From assembly GCF_004138485.1 (NCBI RefSeq), contig NZ_RYEV01000003.1, positions 62,001 through 126,000 of the forward strand: DNA of 64,000 nucleotides, read 5' to 3'. The notes beneath the pieces were generated by a model. The model saw only the letters and a list, made by a program, of their open reading frames with translations. It did no database searches and had not been told where the DNA came from. Every line of letters starts with the position of its first letter. Within the stretch, counting starts at the first letter, position 1. Below are positions 17,609-27,067 of this stretch, piece by piece. Both the position numbers and the translations under genes were made by a program. Source of the stretch: Peristeroidobacter soli (GTDB lineage Bacteria; Pseudomonadota; Gammaproteobacteria; Steroidobacterales; Steroidobacteraceae).

Positions 17609-18878
17609 GCCGAAACGATTGACTGACGCCTTCGTTTGGGTCTGGCTGCCCGGCACCACCGAGCCCGTCGTGGCTGGACGGTTGAGCGCCAATCGCAACG
17701 GCCTCGAGTTCAATTACGGCCGAACCTACCTCGATCGCACCAACGCGATTTCGCTCTATGACGCCGAGCTGCCACTGCGTGCCGGCGTGCTACCGCTGCT
17801 CGCGGGTCTTTCCATGCCAGGTTGTATTCGAGATGCCGCACCGGATGCATGGGGACGGCGCGTGCTGATCAACAGGCTGCTCGGCGCTCGTGGCCCGCGG
17901 ACGGATACGGCGCAGCTGGACGAACTGACCTATTTGTTGGAGTCCGGCTCCGATCGCGCGGGTGCCTTGGACTTCCAGACATCGGCGACGGAGTATGTGC
18001 CGCGACAAGGGGCGAATGCGACGTTGACGGAGTTGATGGAGGCGGCGGTTCTCGTCGAACGAGGCGTGCCGCTCACGCGCGAGCTTGCGGAGGCTCTCCA
18101 GCATGGCAGCGCCATCGGCGGAGCGCGTCCGAAAGCACTCATTCAAGATGGCAATATCAAATATCTGGCCAAGTTCTCCTCGTCGACCGACCTGTACAGC
18201 GTCGTGAAAGCAGAGTTCATCGCGATGCGTCTGGCTCGATATGCGGGGTTGAACGTGGCGAGCGTGAGCTTGCGGCGCTCTTCGAACAAGGATGTATTGC
18301 TGGTAGAGCGATTCGATCGTGCGGTGGCGAATGGGGGATGGCGGCGCAAGGCCATGGTGTCCGCGCTCACGATACTCGGTCTGGACGAGATGATGGCCCG
18401 GTACGCGAGTTATGAGGATCTTGCGGAAGTCATTCGTCACCGCTTTACCGATGCACGAGCAACGCTGCGTGAGCTGTTTTCCCGGCTGGTATTCAATATC
18501 CTGTGCGGCAACACCGACGATCATGCGCGAAACCATGCCGCGTTCTGGGACGGTGGGAGCCTGGCTTTAACGCCCGCTTATGACATTTGTCCGCAACCGC
18601 GAGCGGGCAACGAGGCCTCGCAGGCGATGCTGATCGCGGGAGATGACAACCTGAGCCGGATCTCGACATGCCTGGCAAGTGCGCATCACTTCTTGTTGTC
18701 GCCCGAGGAGGCAGTGGAGATCGTGCATCGACAGGTTGCCGCGATCGTGGAGCATTGGGACGCGGTGTGTGAGGAGGCTGCGATCTCCACGACGGACCGT
18801 TCGTTGCTCGCGACGCGTCAGTTTCTGAATCCGTTCTCGATGGAAGGATTCAGCATGGGCGAGGCCCGGCTGCAGTGA
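17598..18878 (+). CDS. hipA: HipA-family Ser/Thr kinase toxin
   Basis: 426 aa from the ATG at 17598, inside the end of hipB. The N-terminal HipA domain (about 10-100) is followed by the kinase fold: S171-A-I-G-G-A-R-P-K is the Gly-rich loop with the auto-phosphorylated Ser, LVERFDR follows, D307 in NTDDHARNH is the catalytic Asp and D329 in LTPAYDI the metal-binding Asp. All key residues are intact, so an active kinase is expected. The classical target is glutamyl-tRNA synthetase; other HipA types hit other tRNA synthetases, so the target here is unknown. Confidence 0.9.
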   Translation: MPSKPKRLTDAFVWVWLPGTTEPVVAGRLSANRNGLEFNYGRTYLDRTNAISLYDAELPLRAGVLPLLAGLSMPGCIRDAAPDAWGRRVLINRLLGARGPRTDTAQLDELTYLLESGSDRAGALDFQTSATEYVPRQGANATLTELMEAAVLVERGVPLTRELAEALQHGSAIGGARPKALIQDGNIKYLAKFSSSTDLYSVVKAEFIAMRLARYAGLNVASVSLRRSSNKDVLLVERFDRAVANGGWRRKAMVSALTILGLDEMMARYASYEDLAEVIRHRFTDARATLRELFSRLVFNILCGNTDDHARNHAAFWDGGSLALTPAYDICPQPRAGNEASQAMLIAGDDNLSRISTCLASAHHFLLSPEEAVEIVHRQVAAIVEHWDAVCEEAAISTTDRSLLATRQFLNPFSMEGFSMGEARLQ

Positions 18879-18893
18879 CCGTAGATCGACCCG

Positions 18894-20531
18894 CTATTTC
18901 CGCAACGTAAACAGGCCCGCGATGCTGGCGCCCAGCAAGGTGTAGGCGAGCCAATCCGGGCCGGTTTCAGTGACCAGCAGCATGACGCTGATCAGCGCTC
19001 CGACCGCCGTCACTATGGTCACGTCGCGGCGCTGGCCGTCTTCCTTGATGGTTTGTTTGAGCCGTTCGATTTCGGTCGTATCGATCGGCACGCTGAACCG
19101 CCCGTCGGACGCGCGTTGAATCGCGTTTTCCACCAGCGGCGGCAATTGATGTAACGCCTGCAACATGTCCGGTAGCTGCTTGCGCACATCGCGAGCCAGC
19201 GCGCGCAGGCTCCAGCGTTCGGCGACCCACTGACGGAGCAAAGGCTGGGCGGTCTTCCAAAGATCCAGATCCGGGTACAGCTGACGGCCCACACCCTCGA
19301 TCTGCAGCAGCGTCTTCTGGATCAGCATCAGCTGTGGCTGCATCTGCGCGTCGAAGCGCTGGGCCGCTTCGAACAGGCTGATCAACACCTGACCAAACGA
19401 AATCTCTCGCAGCGGCTTGTTTGCGATCGGCTCGCACACCGTCCGTACCGCCGACTCCAGTTCATCGACGCGAACATGCGAAGGAATCCAGCCCGAGTCG
19501 ATGTGCAGCTGAGCGATCCGGCGATAGTCGTGCTCGAAGAACGCCAGGAAGTTCTCCGCGAGATAATGCTGGTCGCGCGGCGCGAGCGTGCCGACGATGC
19601 CGAAGTCGACCGCGGCGTACTGCGGCTGCTCGGGATTGTCGAGCAACACGAAGATGTTGCCGGGATGCATGTCGGCGTGGAAAAAGTTGTGGCGGAACGC
19701 CTGTGTGAAAAAGATCTCCACGCCGTTCTCGGCCAGCCGCTGAATGTTCGCGCCACGACGCTGCAGTTCGGCGACGTCATTGATCAGCACGCCTTGCACG
19801 CGTTCCATCACCATCACGTTGCTGCGTGTGTAGTCCCAATAGACCTCGGGCACATACAACAGCCGCGAGTTCACGAAGTTGCGCTTGAGCTGCGCGGCAT
19901 TGGCGGCTTCGCGCTTCAAATCCAGCTCGTCGAGGATGGTCTTCTCGTACTCACGAACCAGCTCGACCGGTCGCAGCTTGGGCGCATCGCTCCAATAACG
20001 ATTGGCCAGGTCGGCGAGCGCATACAGCACTTCGACATCGCGCTCGATCAGCTTGCGAATGCCGGGCCGCACGATCTTGACGACGACTTCCTTGCCGTCC
20101 TTCAACTGCGCGCCATGCACCTGCGCGATGGTTGCCGCCGCCAGCGGAGCGGCATCGAAGCGAGCGAACACATCGCTCGTCGGTCGCTCATACGCTGCTT
20201 CAACGATGGCGCGCGCAGCTTCGTTCGAGAACGGCGGTACGCGGTCCTGCAGTTTCTCCAGTTCGTCAGCGATGTCTCGCGGCAACAGGTCGCGACGGGT
20301 CGACAGCGTCTGACCGAACTTCATGAAGATCGGGCCCAGTTCTTCCAGCGCGAGACGCAACCGTTCGCCGCGCGAGGCTGAGGCCTTGCGTCGGAACCAG
20401 GTGTTCGGCGACAGATAGAATGCGAACCGGACCGGCCGGAACAGGTGAGTCGCAACGATGATCTCGTCCAGGCGATGGCGCACCAGGACGCGTTGAATCT
20501 GCAGCAGCCGGGAAATGACGCTCAGGCGCAT
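18894..20531 (-). CDS. ubiB: ubiquinone biosynthesis kinase-like protein UbiB
   Basis: 545 aa of the ABC1/ADCK atypical kinase family. ERLRLALEELGPIFMKFGQTLSTRRDLLP contains the KxGQ motif; further signatures are AAATIAQVH, HADMHPGNI and AVDFGIVG. Two hydrophobic segments at the C-terminus anchor it in the inner membrane. It is an ATPase needed for early ubiquinone precursor handling. Last gene of ubiE-ubiJ-ubiB, 3 bp after ubiJ. Confidence 0.96.
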   Translation of the reverse strand: MRLSVISRLLQIQRVLVRHRLDEIIVATHLFRPVRFAFYLSPNTWFRRKASASRGERLRLALEELGPIFMKFGQTLSTRRDLLPRDIADELEKLQDRVPPFSNEAARAIVEAAYERPTSDVFARFDAAPLAAATIAQVHGAQLKDGKEVVVKIVRPGIRKLIERDVEVLYALADLANRYWSDAPKLRPVELVREYEKTILDELDLKREAANAAQLKRNFVNSRLLYVPEVYWDYTRSNVMVMERVQGVLINDVAELQRRGANIQRLAENGVEIFFTQAFRHNFFHADMHPGNIFVLLDNPEQPQYAAVDFGIVGTLAPRDQHYLAENFLAFFEHDYRRIAQLHIDSGWIPSHVRVDELESAVRTVCEPIANKPLREISFGQVLISLFEAAQRFDAQMQPQLMLIQKTLLQIEGVGRQLYPDLDLWKTAQPLLRQWVAERWSLRALARDVRKQLPDMLQALHQLPPLVENAIQRASDGRFSVPIDTTEIERLKQTIKEDGQRRDVTIVTAVGALISVMLLVTETGPDWLAYTLLGASIAGLFTLRK

Positions 20532-20534
20532 GCG

Positions 20535-21128
20535 TCAACCGCGCTTGCGTTCGAGCAAGGACAGGCGGGCTTCGAGCCGATCGACATCGTCGCGCAACTT
20601 GTCGACGCCCGTGATGAATTCATCCGCTTCGGTCCGGCTGGGAGCATCGCGCCCTTCTTCTTGGAGATATTCAGAAACATTCTGCGCAAAGGTGTCCGCG
20701 GCCCGTTTTGCGAAGCCGAGCGCCGAGCGCGCCACATTGCCCACCTGGTGAGCGGCGATGTCGCCGATGACTCGCGACAGCTCTTCTTCCAGATCGGGCC
20801 GCGCATGCTTGAGCAGTTCGCTGAAGGTTTGCGCGATTTCGGCATCGCCATGAATGTGCACCGAGCTGGTCCGCAGCGCTGTTTCGGGTGCGGGGCCGGC
20901 CATGCGAAGCAGCGACAACGGCGTGCCCGACAGCGTCGCGTTCGGCGCACCCTCGTGCCGAGTGTCGAGCGACATCTGCTCGCCGTTCGATTTGAAATAA
21001 ATGCTGAGCGGCATGCCATCGACATGCAGCGCCAGCACCTTCGTATCGAGCCGACGGCACAACGCACGTGCCGCCGACGAAGCGGCGATGTTGCGATTGA
21101 GCACGGATTCCAGCGGCGTCAGGCGCAT
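20535..21128 (-). CDS. ubiJ: ubiquinone biosynthesis accessory factor UbiJ (SCP2 domain)
   Basis: 197 aa. Residues about 15-105 make an SCP2-like lipid-binding fold (LHVDGMPLSIYFKSNG, SVHIHGDAEIAQTFSELL), followed by a helical tail and a coiled coil near the C-terminus (KLRDDVDRLEARLSLLERK). UbiJ organises the cytosolic Ubi complex with UbiK; the ubiK homologue is also in this window (43737). Its place 1 bp after ubiE and before ubiB is the conserved gammaproteobacterial order. Confidence 0.93.
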   Translation of the reverse strand: MRLTPLESVLNRNIAASSAARALCRRLDTKVLALHVDGMPLSIYFKSNGEQMSLDTRHEGAPNATLSGTPLSLLRMAGPAPETALRTSSVHIHGDAEIAQTFSELLKHARPDLEEELSRVIGDIAAHQVGNVARSALGFAKRAADTFAQNVSEYLQEEGRDAPSRTEADEFITGVDKLRDDVDRLEARLSLLERKRG

Positions 21129-21129
21129 G

Positions 21130-21900
21130 TCAGAAACGATAGCCCCGATGCAGGGCGACGATGCCGCCGGTGAGATTGTGATATTTGCAGTTCTCCAGCC
21201 CCGCCTCTTGCATCATCTCGATCAGAGCCGGCTGCGTGGGGAACTTGCGAATCGATTCGGCGAGGTAACGATAGCTGGCTTCATCGCGCGCCACGACTTT
21301 GCCCAGCCACGGCAACACCGAGAACGAATAGGCGTCGTACAGCGGCTTCAGGCCGGGAACGACGGGATGCGAGAACTCGAGAATCAGCAATTGGCCGCCG
21401 GGCTTCAGGACGCGCGTCATCGAGCGCAGAGCCGCGGCCTTGTTCGTGACATTGCGCAGCCCGAAGCCGATGGTCACGCAATCGAACGTGCTGTCGGGAA
21501 ACGGCAGCCGCTCGGCGTTGGCGAGCGAGTAGCGGACGTTATTCACGAAGCCGCGATCGGTCATCGCGTCGCGACCCTCCGCCAGCATCGCGGGATTGAT
21601 ATCGGTCAAAACGACCATGCCATTTTCGCCGACTTGCTTGCACATGCCCGCCGACAGGTCACCCGTGCCACCCGCCACATCGAGCGCTCGCTGGCCGGGG
21701 CGCAATCCGGTCTGCGACAGCGCGAAGCGCTTCCACAGCCGGTGCGTGCCCGCCGACATCAAGTCGTTCATCAGGTCGTAATTGCCCGCGACCGATTCGA
21801 ACACGGCTCGAACCCGCGCCTGCTTTTCCGCGACCGGCACCTGCTGGTAGCCGAAGTCGGTGGTGGCGTCCTGGGGAGACTGGGGGGAGTTGGCGGTCAT
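21130..21900 (-). CDS. ubiE: ubiquinone/menaquinone C-methyltransferase
   Basis: 256 aa SAM-dependent methyltransferase. The N-terminal [20 protein letters not shown] and the [14 protein letters not shown] loop, [18 protein letters not shown] and TIGFGLRNV are classical UbiE signatures, and the C-terminus [15 protein letters not shown] is complete. It methylates C2 of the quinone ring. First gene of ubiEJB; an unusual structured repeat lies just upstream. Confidence 0.97.
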   Translation of the reverse strand: MTANSPQSPQDATTDFGYQQVPVAEKQARVRAVFESVAGNYDLMNDLMSAGTHRLWKRFALSQTGLRPGQRALDVAGGTGDLSAGMCKQVGENGMVVLTDINPAMLAEGRDAMTDRGFVNNVRYSLANAERLPFPDSTFDCVTIGFGLRNVTNKAAALRSMTRVLKPGGQLLILEFSHPVVPGLKPLYDAYSFSVLPWLGKVVARDEASYRYLAESIRKFPTQPALIEMMQEAGLENCKYHNLTGGIVALHRGYRF

Positions 21901-21934
21901 GGTCGTCGCTGGCTGTGACGAGCCATTTTAATCG

Positions 21935-22013
21935 AGATCACTACTGAGAGTAGCGATATCCACTTTGTCAGTGTAGGTTCGCGAGCGAATCTACATTGAG
22001 CGTAGTGATATCC
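21935..22013. repeat. structured intergenic repeat upstream of ubiE
   Basis: An 11-bp hairpin with a 2-nt loop (21972-21982 with 21985-21995, TGTAGGTTCGC/GCGAATCTACA, one G-T pair) is flanked by two near-identical 17-mers, TGAGAGTAGCGATATCC (21945-21961) and TGAGCGTAGTGATATCC (21997-22013). ATCACTAC near 21938 is also complementary to GTAGTGAT near 22002. It may be a dispersed palindromic element or a transcript-level control element. Confidence 0.6.
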
Positions 22014-22020
22014 GGGTTCG

Positions 22021-22425
22021 CTAGCGCTGCGGCGGCTTCAACGAAAATGGGCTCGCCGGCTTTTTCGGCAGCACCGTGGGGTAGGCGATGCCCAGCTCCT
22101 TGAGCCGGTCCAGATAGCTCTGCCATTTCTGGGTCCGGTCCCGGCCCAGCTCGTACAGGTAGGCCCAGGTATAGAGGCCGGTGTTGTGGCCGTCGTCGAA
22201 CACCAGTTTGACCGCGTAATTGCCCACCGGCTCGACCTGCGAGATCGTGACTTCGTGCTTGCCGAGCTGCAGCTGCTCCTGCCCCGGGCCATGACCGCGC
22301 ACCTCGGCCGACGGCGAGAACACCCGCAGATATTCATACGGCAGCTCGAACACCGAGCCGTCGTCGAAGCTCACTTCCAGCACGCGGGACTTGGTCCGCG
22401 ATTTGATGTTGGTCGGATGCGGCAT
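22021..22425 (-). CDS. DUF971 family protein
   Basis: 134 aa. Recognisable by SRVLEVSFDDGSVFELPYEYLRV early on and by PVGNYAVKLVFDDGHNTGLYTWAYLYELG, the pattern of the DUF971 (gamma-butyrobetaine-hydroxylase N-terminal-like) domain. Stand-alone members often sit near hslVU or Fe-S genes; here it is between hslU and ubiE on the same strand. It may bind zinc or Fe-S partners, but the role is unproven. Confidence 0.85.
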   Translation of the reverse strand: MPHPTNIKSRTKSRVLEVSFDDGSVFELPYEYLRVFSPSAEVRGHGPGQEQLQLGKHEVTISQVEPVGNYAVKLVFDDGHNTGLYTWAYLYELGRDRTQKWQSYLDRLKELGIAYPTVLPKKPASPFSLKPPQR

Positions 22426-22445
22426 GGCCGGTTCGGGGACGAGGA

Positions 22446-23780
22446 TTACAGGATGTAGCGCGTCAGGTCTTCGTCCTTCACCAGTTCGCCCAGGTGCTTG
22501 TCCACATACTCCTGGTCGACGGTGACATTGACGCCGTTCTTGTCGGCCGCTTCATACGACAGCACTTCGAGCAACCGTTCCAGCACCGTATGCAAACGAC
22601 GGGCGCCGATATTTTCGGTGCGCTCGTTCACTTGATACGCGACCTCGGCGATCCGACGGACACCGCTCTCGCTGAAGTCGAGCGTGACACCTTCGGTCGC
22701 GAGCAGCGCCTTGTACTGCGTGCACAGCGACGCGTCAGGCTCCGTCAGAATTCGAATGAAGTCTTCGACCTCGAGCGCATCCAGTTCCACCCGAATCGGG
22801 AAGCGACCCTGCAATTCCGGGATCAGGTCCGACGGCTTGGACATATGAAACGCGCCGGAGGCAATGAATAGAATATGGTCGGTCTTCACCATGCCATGCT
22901 TGGTGGTGACCGTGCTGCCTTCCACGAGCGGCAACAGATCACGTTGCACGCCTTCGCGCGACACATCGGCGCCATGCGTTTCCTGGCGACGGGCGATCTT
23001 GTCGATTTCGTCGATGAACACGATGCCGTTCTGCTCCGCGTTCTGTAACGCGCGCATCTTCAGCTCTTCTTCGTTGACCATCTTCGCGGCTTCTTCATCC
23101 GTGAGCAGCTTGAATGCTTCGCGAACTTTCACTTTGCGCGTCTTGGTGCGCGAGCCGCCGAGGTTGGAGAACATGCTCTGCAACTGATTGGTGAGATCTT
23201 CCATGCCGGCGGGCGCCATGATCTCGACGCCGACCGGCAATGCGCGCACTTCAATCTCGATCTCACGATCGTCGAGCTGGCCTTCGCGCAGCATCTTGCG
23301 GAATTTCTGCCGCGTTTCGCCGTCGCGCGGCGTGGGCTCGGGCTCGGCAGTGAAGCCCATGGATTTGGGTCGCGGCAGCAGCGCGTCGAGCACGCGCTCT
23401 TCGGCGGCATCCATGGCGCGATGACGCACCTTTTCCATTTCTTCTTCGCGAGTCATCTTGACCGCGACGTCCATCAGATCCTTGATGATGGAATCGACCT
23501 CGCGGCCGACATAACCGACTTCGGTGAACTTGGTGGCTTCGACTTTGATGAACGGCGCGCGCGCGAGGCGGGCGAGCCGACGAGCGATCTCGGTCTTACC
23601 GACGCCGGTGGGGCCGATCATCAGAATGTTCTTGGGCGTGATTTCAGCGCGCAATCCTTCAGCGACCTGCATGCGGCGCCAACGATTGCGCAGCGCGATG
23701 GCGACGGCACGCTTGGCCGCGCCCTGGCCGACGATGTGCTTGTCGAGCTCTTGAACGATTTCTCTGGGAGTCATTGACAT
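22446..23780 (-). CDS. hslU: HslU ATPase subunit of the HslVU protease
   Basis: 444 aa AAA+ unfoldase. [16 protein letters not shown] opens the protein, Walker A is GPTGVGKTE, Walker B and sensor region is [11 protein letters not shown], and a variable I-domain occupies about 110-230. The C-terminus ends LTRYIL, the tail that docks into HslV. It forms a hexamer that unfolds substrates for HslV. It follows hslV after an unusual repetitive 95-bp spacer. Confidence 0.98.
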   Translation of the reverse strand: MSMTPREIVQELDKHIVGQGAAKRAVAIALRNRWRRMQVAEGLRAEITPKNILMIGPTGVGKTEIARRLARLARAPFIKVEATKFTEVGYVGREVDSIIKDLMDVAVKMTREEEMEKVRHRAMDAAEERVLDALLPRPKSMGFTAEPEPTPRDGETRQKFRKMLREGQLDDREIEIEVRALPVGVEIMAPAGMEDLTNQLQSMFSNLGGSRTKTRKVKVREAFKLLTDEEAAKMVNEEELKMRALQNAEQNGIVFIDEIDKIARRQETHGADVSREGVQRDLLPLVEGSTVTTKHGMVKTDHILFIASGAFHMSKPSDLIPELQGRFPIRVELDALEVEDFIRILTEPDASLCTQYKALLATEGVTLDFSESGVRRIAEVAYQVNERTENIGARRLHTVLERLLEVLSYEAADKNGVNVTVDQEYVDKHLGELVKDEDLTRYIL

Positions 23781-23790
23781 AAAGATGGAA

Positions 23791-23880
23791 GTGAATGATG
23801 ACTACTGACTGGTGACTATTGCGACGGCCTGGCTATGGAACGCCTTCTGACTATTCATTAGTCATCAGTCACGAGTCACT
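23791..23880. repeat. opposed heptad repeats between hslV and hslU
   Basis: On the plus strand three tandem 7-mers of the form TGACTNN run from 23799 to 23819. On the minus strand four such 7-mers (TGACTCG, TGACTGA, TGACTAA, TGAATAG) run from 23878 to 23851, the first beginning with the hslV stop codon itself. About 30 bp of ordinary sequence separates the arms, so the transcript could fold into a long imperfect stem. Confidence 0.6.
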
Positions 23881-24412
23881 TCAACTCCTCTATCGTGAGA
23901 TTGCGATTGGTGTAGATACAAATATCGGCGGCAATGTTCAATGCCTTCTCGACGATCGTGCGGGCATCGAGCTCGGTGTTCTGTAACAACGCGCGCGCGG
24001 CGGATTGGGCGAATGCGCCGCCGGAGCCGATCGCCATGATATCGTCTTCGGGCTCGATGACGTCGCCGTTGCCCGAAATAATGAATGAGCTCTTGGTGTC
24101 GGCGACACACAGCAGGGCTTCCAGGCGGCGCAGGCTGCGATCGCTGCGCCAGTCCTTCGCGAGCTCGATGGCCGCGCGCGTCAAGTTGCCGTACTGCTGC
24201 AGCTTGGCTTCGAAACGCTCGAACAGAGTGAACGCGTCGGCGGTGCCGCCGGCGAAGCCTGCCAGCACTTTACCGTCGTAGAGGCGCCGCACCTTGCGGG
24301 CGTTGCCCTTCATCACAGTGTTCCCTAGAGAGACCTGGCCGTCGCCGCCGATGCAGACGACGCCGTTGCGGCGGACCGAGAGGATGGTAGTTGCGTGGGG
24401 TGATTCGCTCAT
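23876..24412 (-). CDS. hslV: HslV peptidase subunit of the HslVU protease
   Basis: 178 aa from the ATG at 24410-24412; the open frame extends further but overlaps xerC. The nucleophile should be Thr8 after removal of a seven-residue propeptide (MSESPHA before [10 protein letters not shown]). [14 protein letters not shown] and [17 protein letters not shown] are typical. It forms a double hexameric chamber capped by HslU. Transcribed with xerC upstream and hslU downstream. Confidence 0.97.
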   Translation of the reverse strand: MSESPHATTILSVRRNGVVCIGGDGQVSLGNTVMKGNARKVRRLYDGKVLAGFAGGTADAFTLFERFEAKLQQYGNLTRAAIELAKDWRSDRSLRRLEALLCVADTKSSFIISGNGDVIEPEDDIMAIGSGGAFAQSAARALLQNTELDARTIVEKALNIAADICIYTNRNLTIEELK

Positions 24413-24434
24413 GTTCTGTCTGCTTGCCGCGCCG

Positions 24435-25337
24435 TCAGCTCTTCCGGCGTGCCCGAGGGTGGGCCGCATCGTAGATCTTGGCTAGGTGCTGGAAATCAAG
24501 GTGGGTATAAATCTGAGTGGTTGCTATGTTGGCGTGACCCAGCAGTTCCTGGACGCCGCGCAGGTCCTGACTGGACTCGAGCAGGTGCGTGGCGAACGAA
24601 TGGCGGAACATGTGCGGGTGAACGTGCACGCCGAGGCCCTGGTTGCGAGCCCACGCCGCCACTTGTTTCTGAACCGAACGTGGGCTGATGCGATCGCCGC
24701 GTTTGCCGACGAACAGCGCGGTATTTCCTACGTCGGCGAGCTTGGTGCGTTCGAGCAACCAGCGACTGATGGCTTCGACAGCGTGGCGGCCGACCGGCAC
24801 GACGCGAGTCTTGCCGCCTTTGCCGAGCACGCGAACGGTGCGATCCGCGAGGTCGATGTCGGTCAGATCCAGTCCAACCAGCTCCGACAGACGCAGGCCC
24901 GAGGAATAGAACAATTCCATCATCGCCTTGTCGCGCACGCCGATTTCTTCGTCGGTGCGGAAGCTCAGCAGCCGGGTCATTTGATCGACGTCGATGGTCG
25001 CGGGCAAACGTTTGCTGGCTTTCGGCGCCTGCACCTCGACGCCGGGATTGGCCTTGACCACGCGTTCGCGCAATAGAAAGTTATAAAAACTGCGCAGCGC
25101 GCTCAGGCGCCGTTGAATGGTTCGAGGCGAGGCGCCGGCGCGATGCTCGGCGGCGGCGAAGGCACGAACGTGCTGACCGTCGATCCGCGACCAGTCGGTC
25201 AGGCCGTTCTTGTCGCAATGAGCGACGAAACGTTTCAGGTCACGACGATAGTTGGAATCGGTGTGCGGCGACATGCGCCGCTCCACGGACAGGTGGCTGA
25301 AAAATTTCGGCAGCCAGGCAAGGGCGGACTCATCCAT
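24435..25337 (-). CDS. xerC: tyrosine recombinase XerC
   Basis: 300 aa. Catalytic residues are all present: R149 in SSGLRLSE, K173/K176 in [10 protein letters not shown]242 and R245 in [15 protein letters not shown]268 in LGHAN and Y277 in QIYTHLD. The N-terminal core-binding domain is normal. With XerD it resolves chromosome dimers at dif. Its setting between the DUF484 gene and hslV, with dapF close by, is the common proteobacterial dapF-DUF484-xerC cluster, which supports XerC rather than a phage integrase. Confidence 0.96.
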   Translation of the reverse strand: MDESALAWLPKFFSHLSVERRMSPHTDSNYRRDLKRFVAHCDKNGLTDWSRIDGQHVRAFAAAEHRAGASPRTIQRRLSALRSFYNFLLRERVVKANPGVEVQAPKASKRLPATIDVDQMTRLLSFRTDEEIGVRDKAMMELFYSSGLRLSELVGLDLTDIDLADRTVRVLGKGGKTRVVPVGRHAVEAISRWLLERTKLADVGNTALFVGKRGDRISPRSVQKQVAAWARNQGLGVHVHPHMFRHSFATHLLESSQDLRGVQELLGHANIATTQIYTHLDFQHLAKIYDAAHPRARRKS

Positions 25338-25361
25338 TGATCGACGCCCGCGACCGCGAAA

Positions 25362-26108
25362 TCAGGCGGCCGCGACGGCCTCGCTCACCAGGTCACCGAT
25401 GCGCGCCAGGAAGTCGGTGCTCATGGTGGGATGGAAACGTTGTGCGTCCGGGCTGCCGATCGCGAGCAGACCGAAGCCGAGCTCGCGGCCCAGCGGCACC
25501 AGCGCGGCCGAACCGATCTCGATCGTGCCGGCGCCGAACAGGAAATCGCGTTGGCTGTCGCGAATCTGACCGCAGCGGGGGCGGGCGGATTCGAACAGGG
25601 TGTCGAACATTTTCAGCTCGGTCGCGTTCGGGTCGATCAGGCGCAGATGACGGCTGTCGATGCTGGTGAAGCCGGTCGCGCGGGTCGGCGCGAGCAGCAG
25701 CAACCATTCGGAAGCGCCGAAGTCTTCACGCAGCGAAGTTTCCATCGAGTCCAGCAACGTGGTGGCATTGCCGGCGCGCACCAGGCGACAGGCCAGGCGA
25801 TGGATCTTGGCGGCCAGCACGTCGTTGCTTCGAGCCACATCGATCAGCTCGCGCAGCCGGGATTCCAATGACTGATTTTTCTCACGCAGCGCCGAGACCT
25901 GACGCTCGACCAGCGACACGGTGGCATTGCCACGGCTGTGCGGGAGCTTGAGCTTGGTGAGCAAGGTCGCGTGCCGCTCGAAGAAGTCGGCGTTGTTCGT
26001 CAGGTAGTCGGCGATCTCGGCCTCGCTGGGCCCACTGTCGGCCAGCTTGCTGGTGACCGCCGGGGTGAGCGTTTCCACATCGGCACCGCGGACCGGTTGC
26101 TTGCTCAT
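25362..26108 (-). CDS. DUF484 family GAF-like protein
   Basis: 248 aa from the ATG at 26106-26108. SEAEIADYLTNNADFFERH and LSLVERQ-type sequence (VSLVERQVSALREKN) mark the N-terminal helical/coiled-coil region; the rest is a GAF-like domain ending LARIGDLVSEAV. DUF484 genes are widely found between dapF and xerC, and the function is unresolved. The frame stays open upstream through dapF, but that part is a shadow. Confidence 0.9.
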   Translation of the reverse strand: MSKQPVRGADVETLTPAVTSKLADSGPSEAEIADYLTNNADFFERHATLLTKLKLPHSRGNATVSLVERQVSALREKNQSLESRLRELIDVARSNDVLAAKIHRLACRLVRAGNATTLLDSMETSLREDFGASEWLLLLAPTRATGFTSIDSRHLRLIDPNATELKMFDTLFESARPRCGQIRDSQRDFLFGAGTIEIGSAALVPLGRELGFGLLAIGSPDAQRFHPTMSTDFLARIGDLVSEAVAAA

Positions 26109-26142
26109 ACAGTTGCCTTGTTCTTCAGCTCGATTGGTACGT

Positions 26143-26967
26143 TCAAACTTCCACCGTCCCTTCGAAAACGGTGACCGCCGGGCCGGTGAGCCACAGCGCT
26201 TCGCCAGGGCCGGGCCAGCGCACGAACATGCGACCGCCCGGCGCGTCCACCTGCACTTCCTCTTGCAGCAGACCCCATCGTCGTCCGATGGCGACAGCGG
26301 CGCACGCGCCGGTGCCACAAGCTTGCGTCTCGCCCACGCCGCGCTCGAACACCCGCAGCCGGATGTGAGTCGGGCTGACCACTTCCATGAAGCCGACATT
26401 GGCGCGCTTCGGGAAGCGGGAATGATTCTCCACCGCGGGCCCCAGTGTGTCCACGGCGGCGTCCCGCACGGCGGGCACTTGCATGACGGCATGCGGATTG
26501 CCCATCGAGACCGCGCCGATCTGCAGCTCTTTCTCACCGACGCGTAGCGGGTACACGTCGGCTTCCCGTGAAGCTTCGAACGGCAGCGACGCGGGCGCGA
26601 AGTTGGGCACGCCCATGTCGACGGACACCAGGCCGTCGTCCCTCAGGAAGCCGTTGACCTGACCGCCGGGGCTGTCCATCCGCACGCTGGATTTACTGAG
26701 CTTGCGAGCGACCAGGCTGGCGATACAGCGCGCGCCGTTACCACACTGCTCCACCTCCGAACCGTCGGCGTTGAAGATGCGATAGAACACATCGAAACCG
26801 TCTCTGGCGGGGGGCATCAGCACCAGCGCCTGATCGAAACCGATCCCGACGCGACGATCGGCGAGGCGGCGAAACACTTCGGAGGATGGCAATTCCATGC
26901 CGGCCGGAGCCTCGAATACGATGAAATCGTTGCCCAGGCCCTGCATCTTGGTGAAAGACAGGCGCAT
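26143..26967 (-). CDS. dapF: diaminopimelate epimerase
   Basis: 274 aa. It converts LL- to meso-diaminopimelate for lysine and peptidoglycan. The two active-site cysteines are C75 in EQCGNGARC and C217 in ACGTGACA, each in its conserved context; FTKMQGLGNDFIVF opens the protein. First gene of dapF-DUF484-xerC-hslVU on this strand. Its 5' end is divergent from the ParA gene. Confidence 0.97.
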   Translation of the reverse strand: MRLSFTKMQGLGNDFIVFEAPAGMELPSSEVFRRLADRRVGIGFDQALVLMPPARDGFDVFYRIFNADGSEVEQCGNGARCIASLVARKLSKSSVRMDSPGGQVNGFLRDDGLVSVDMGVPNFAPASLPFEASREADVYPLRVGEKELQIGAVSMGNPHAVMQVPAVRDAAVDTLGPAVENHSRFPKRANVGFMEVVSPTHIRLRVFERGVGETQACGTGACAAVAIGRRWGLLQEEVQVDAPGGRMFVRWPGPGEALWLTGPAVTVFEGTVEV

Positions 26968-27067
26968 GAGCGGAGCATATCATTCGCGACAACGCGAAAC
27001 CCAGCACAGTCCGGCGCGCCTCGCCGGGCCCAAGATTGTCTCTTTTTCGGGGGAAGCGAGGATTTTC

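Noticed and set aside
23791-23880. CRISPR-like repeats
   Set aside because: The 7-mers are contiguous, without unique spacers and with no cas genes nearby.
26109-26537. Upstream extension of the DUF484 frame
   Set aside because: This part lies within dapF, in another frame, and lacks DUF484 features; the ATG at 26108 gives the normal length.
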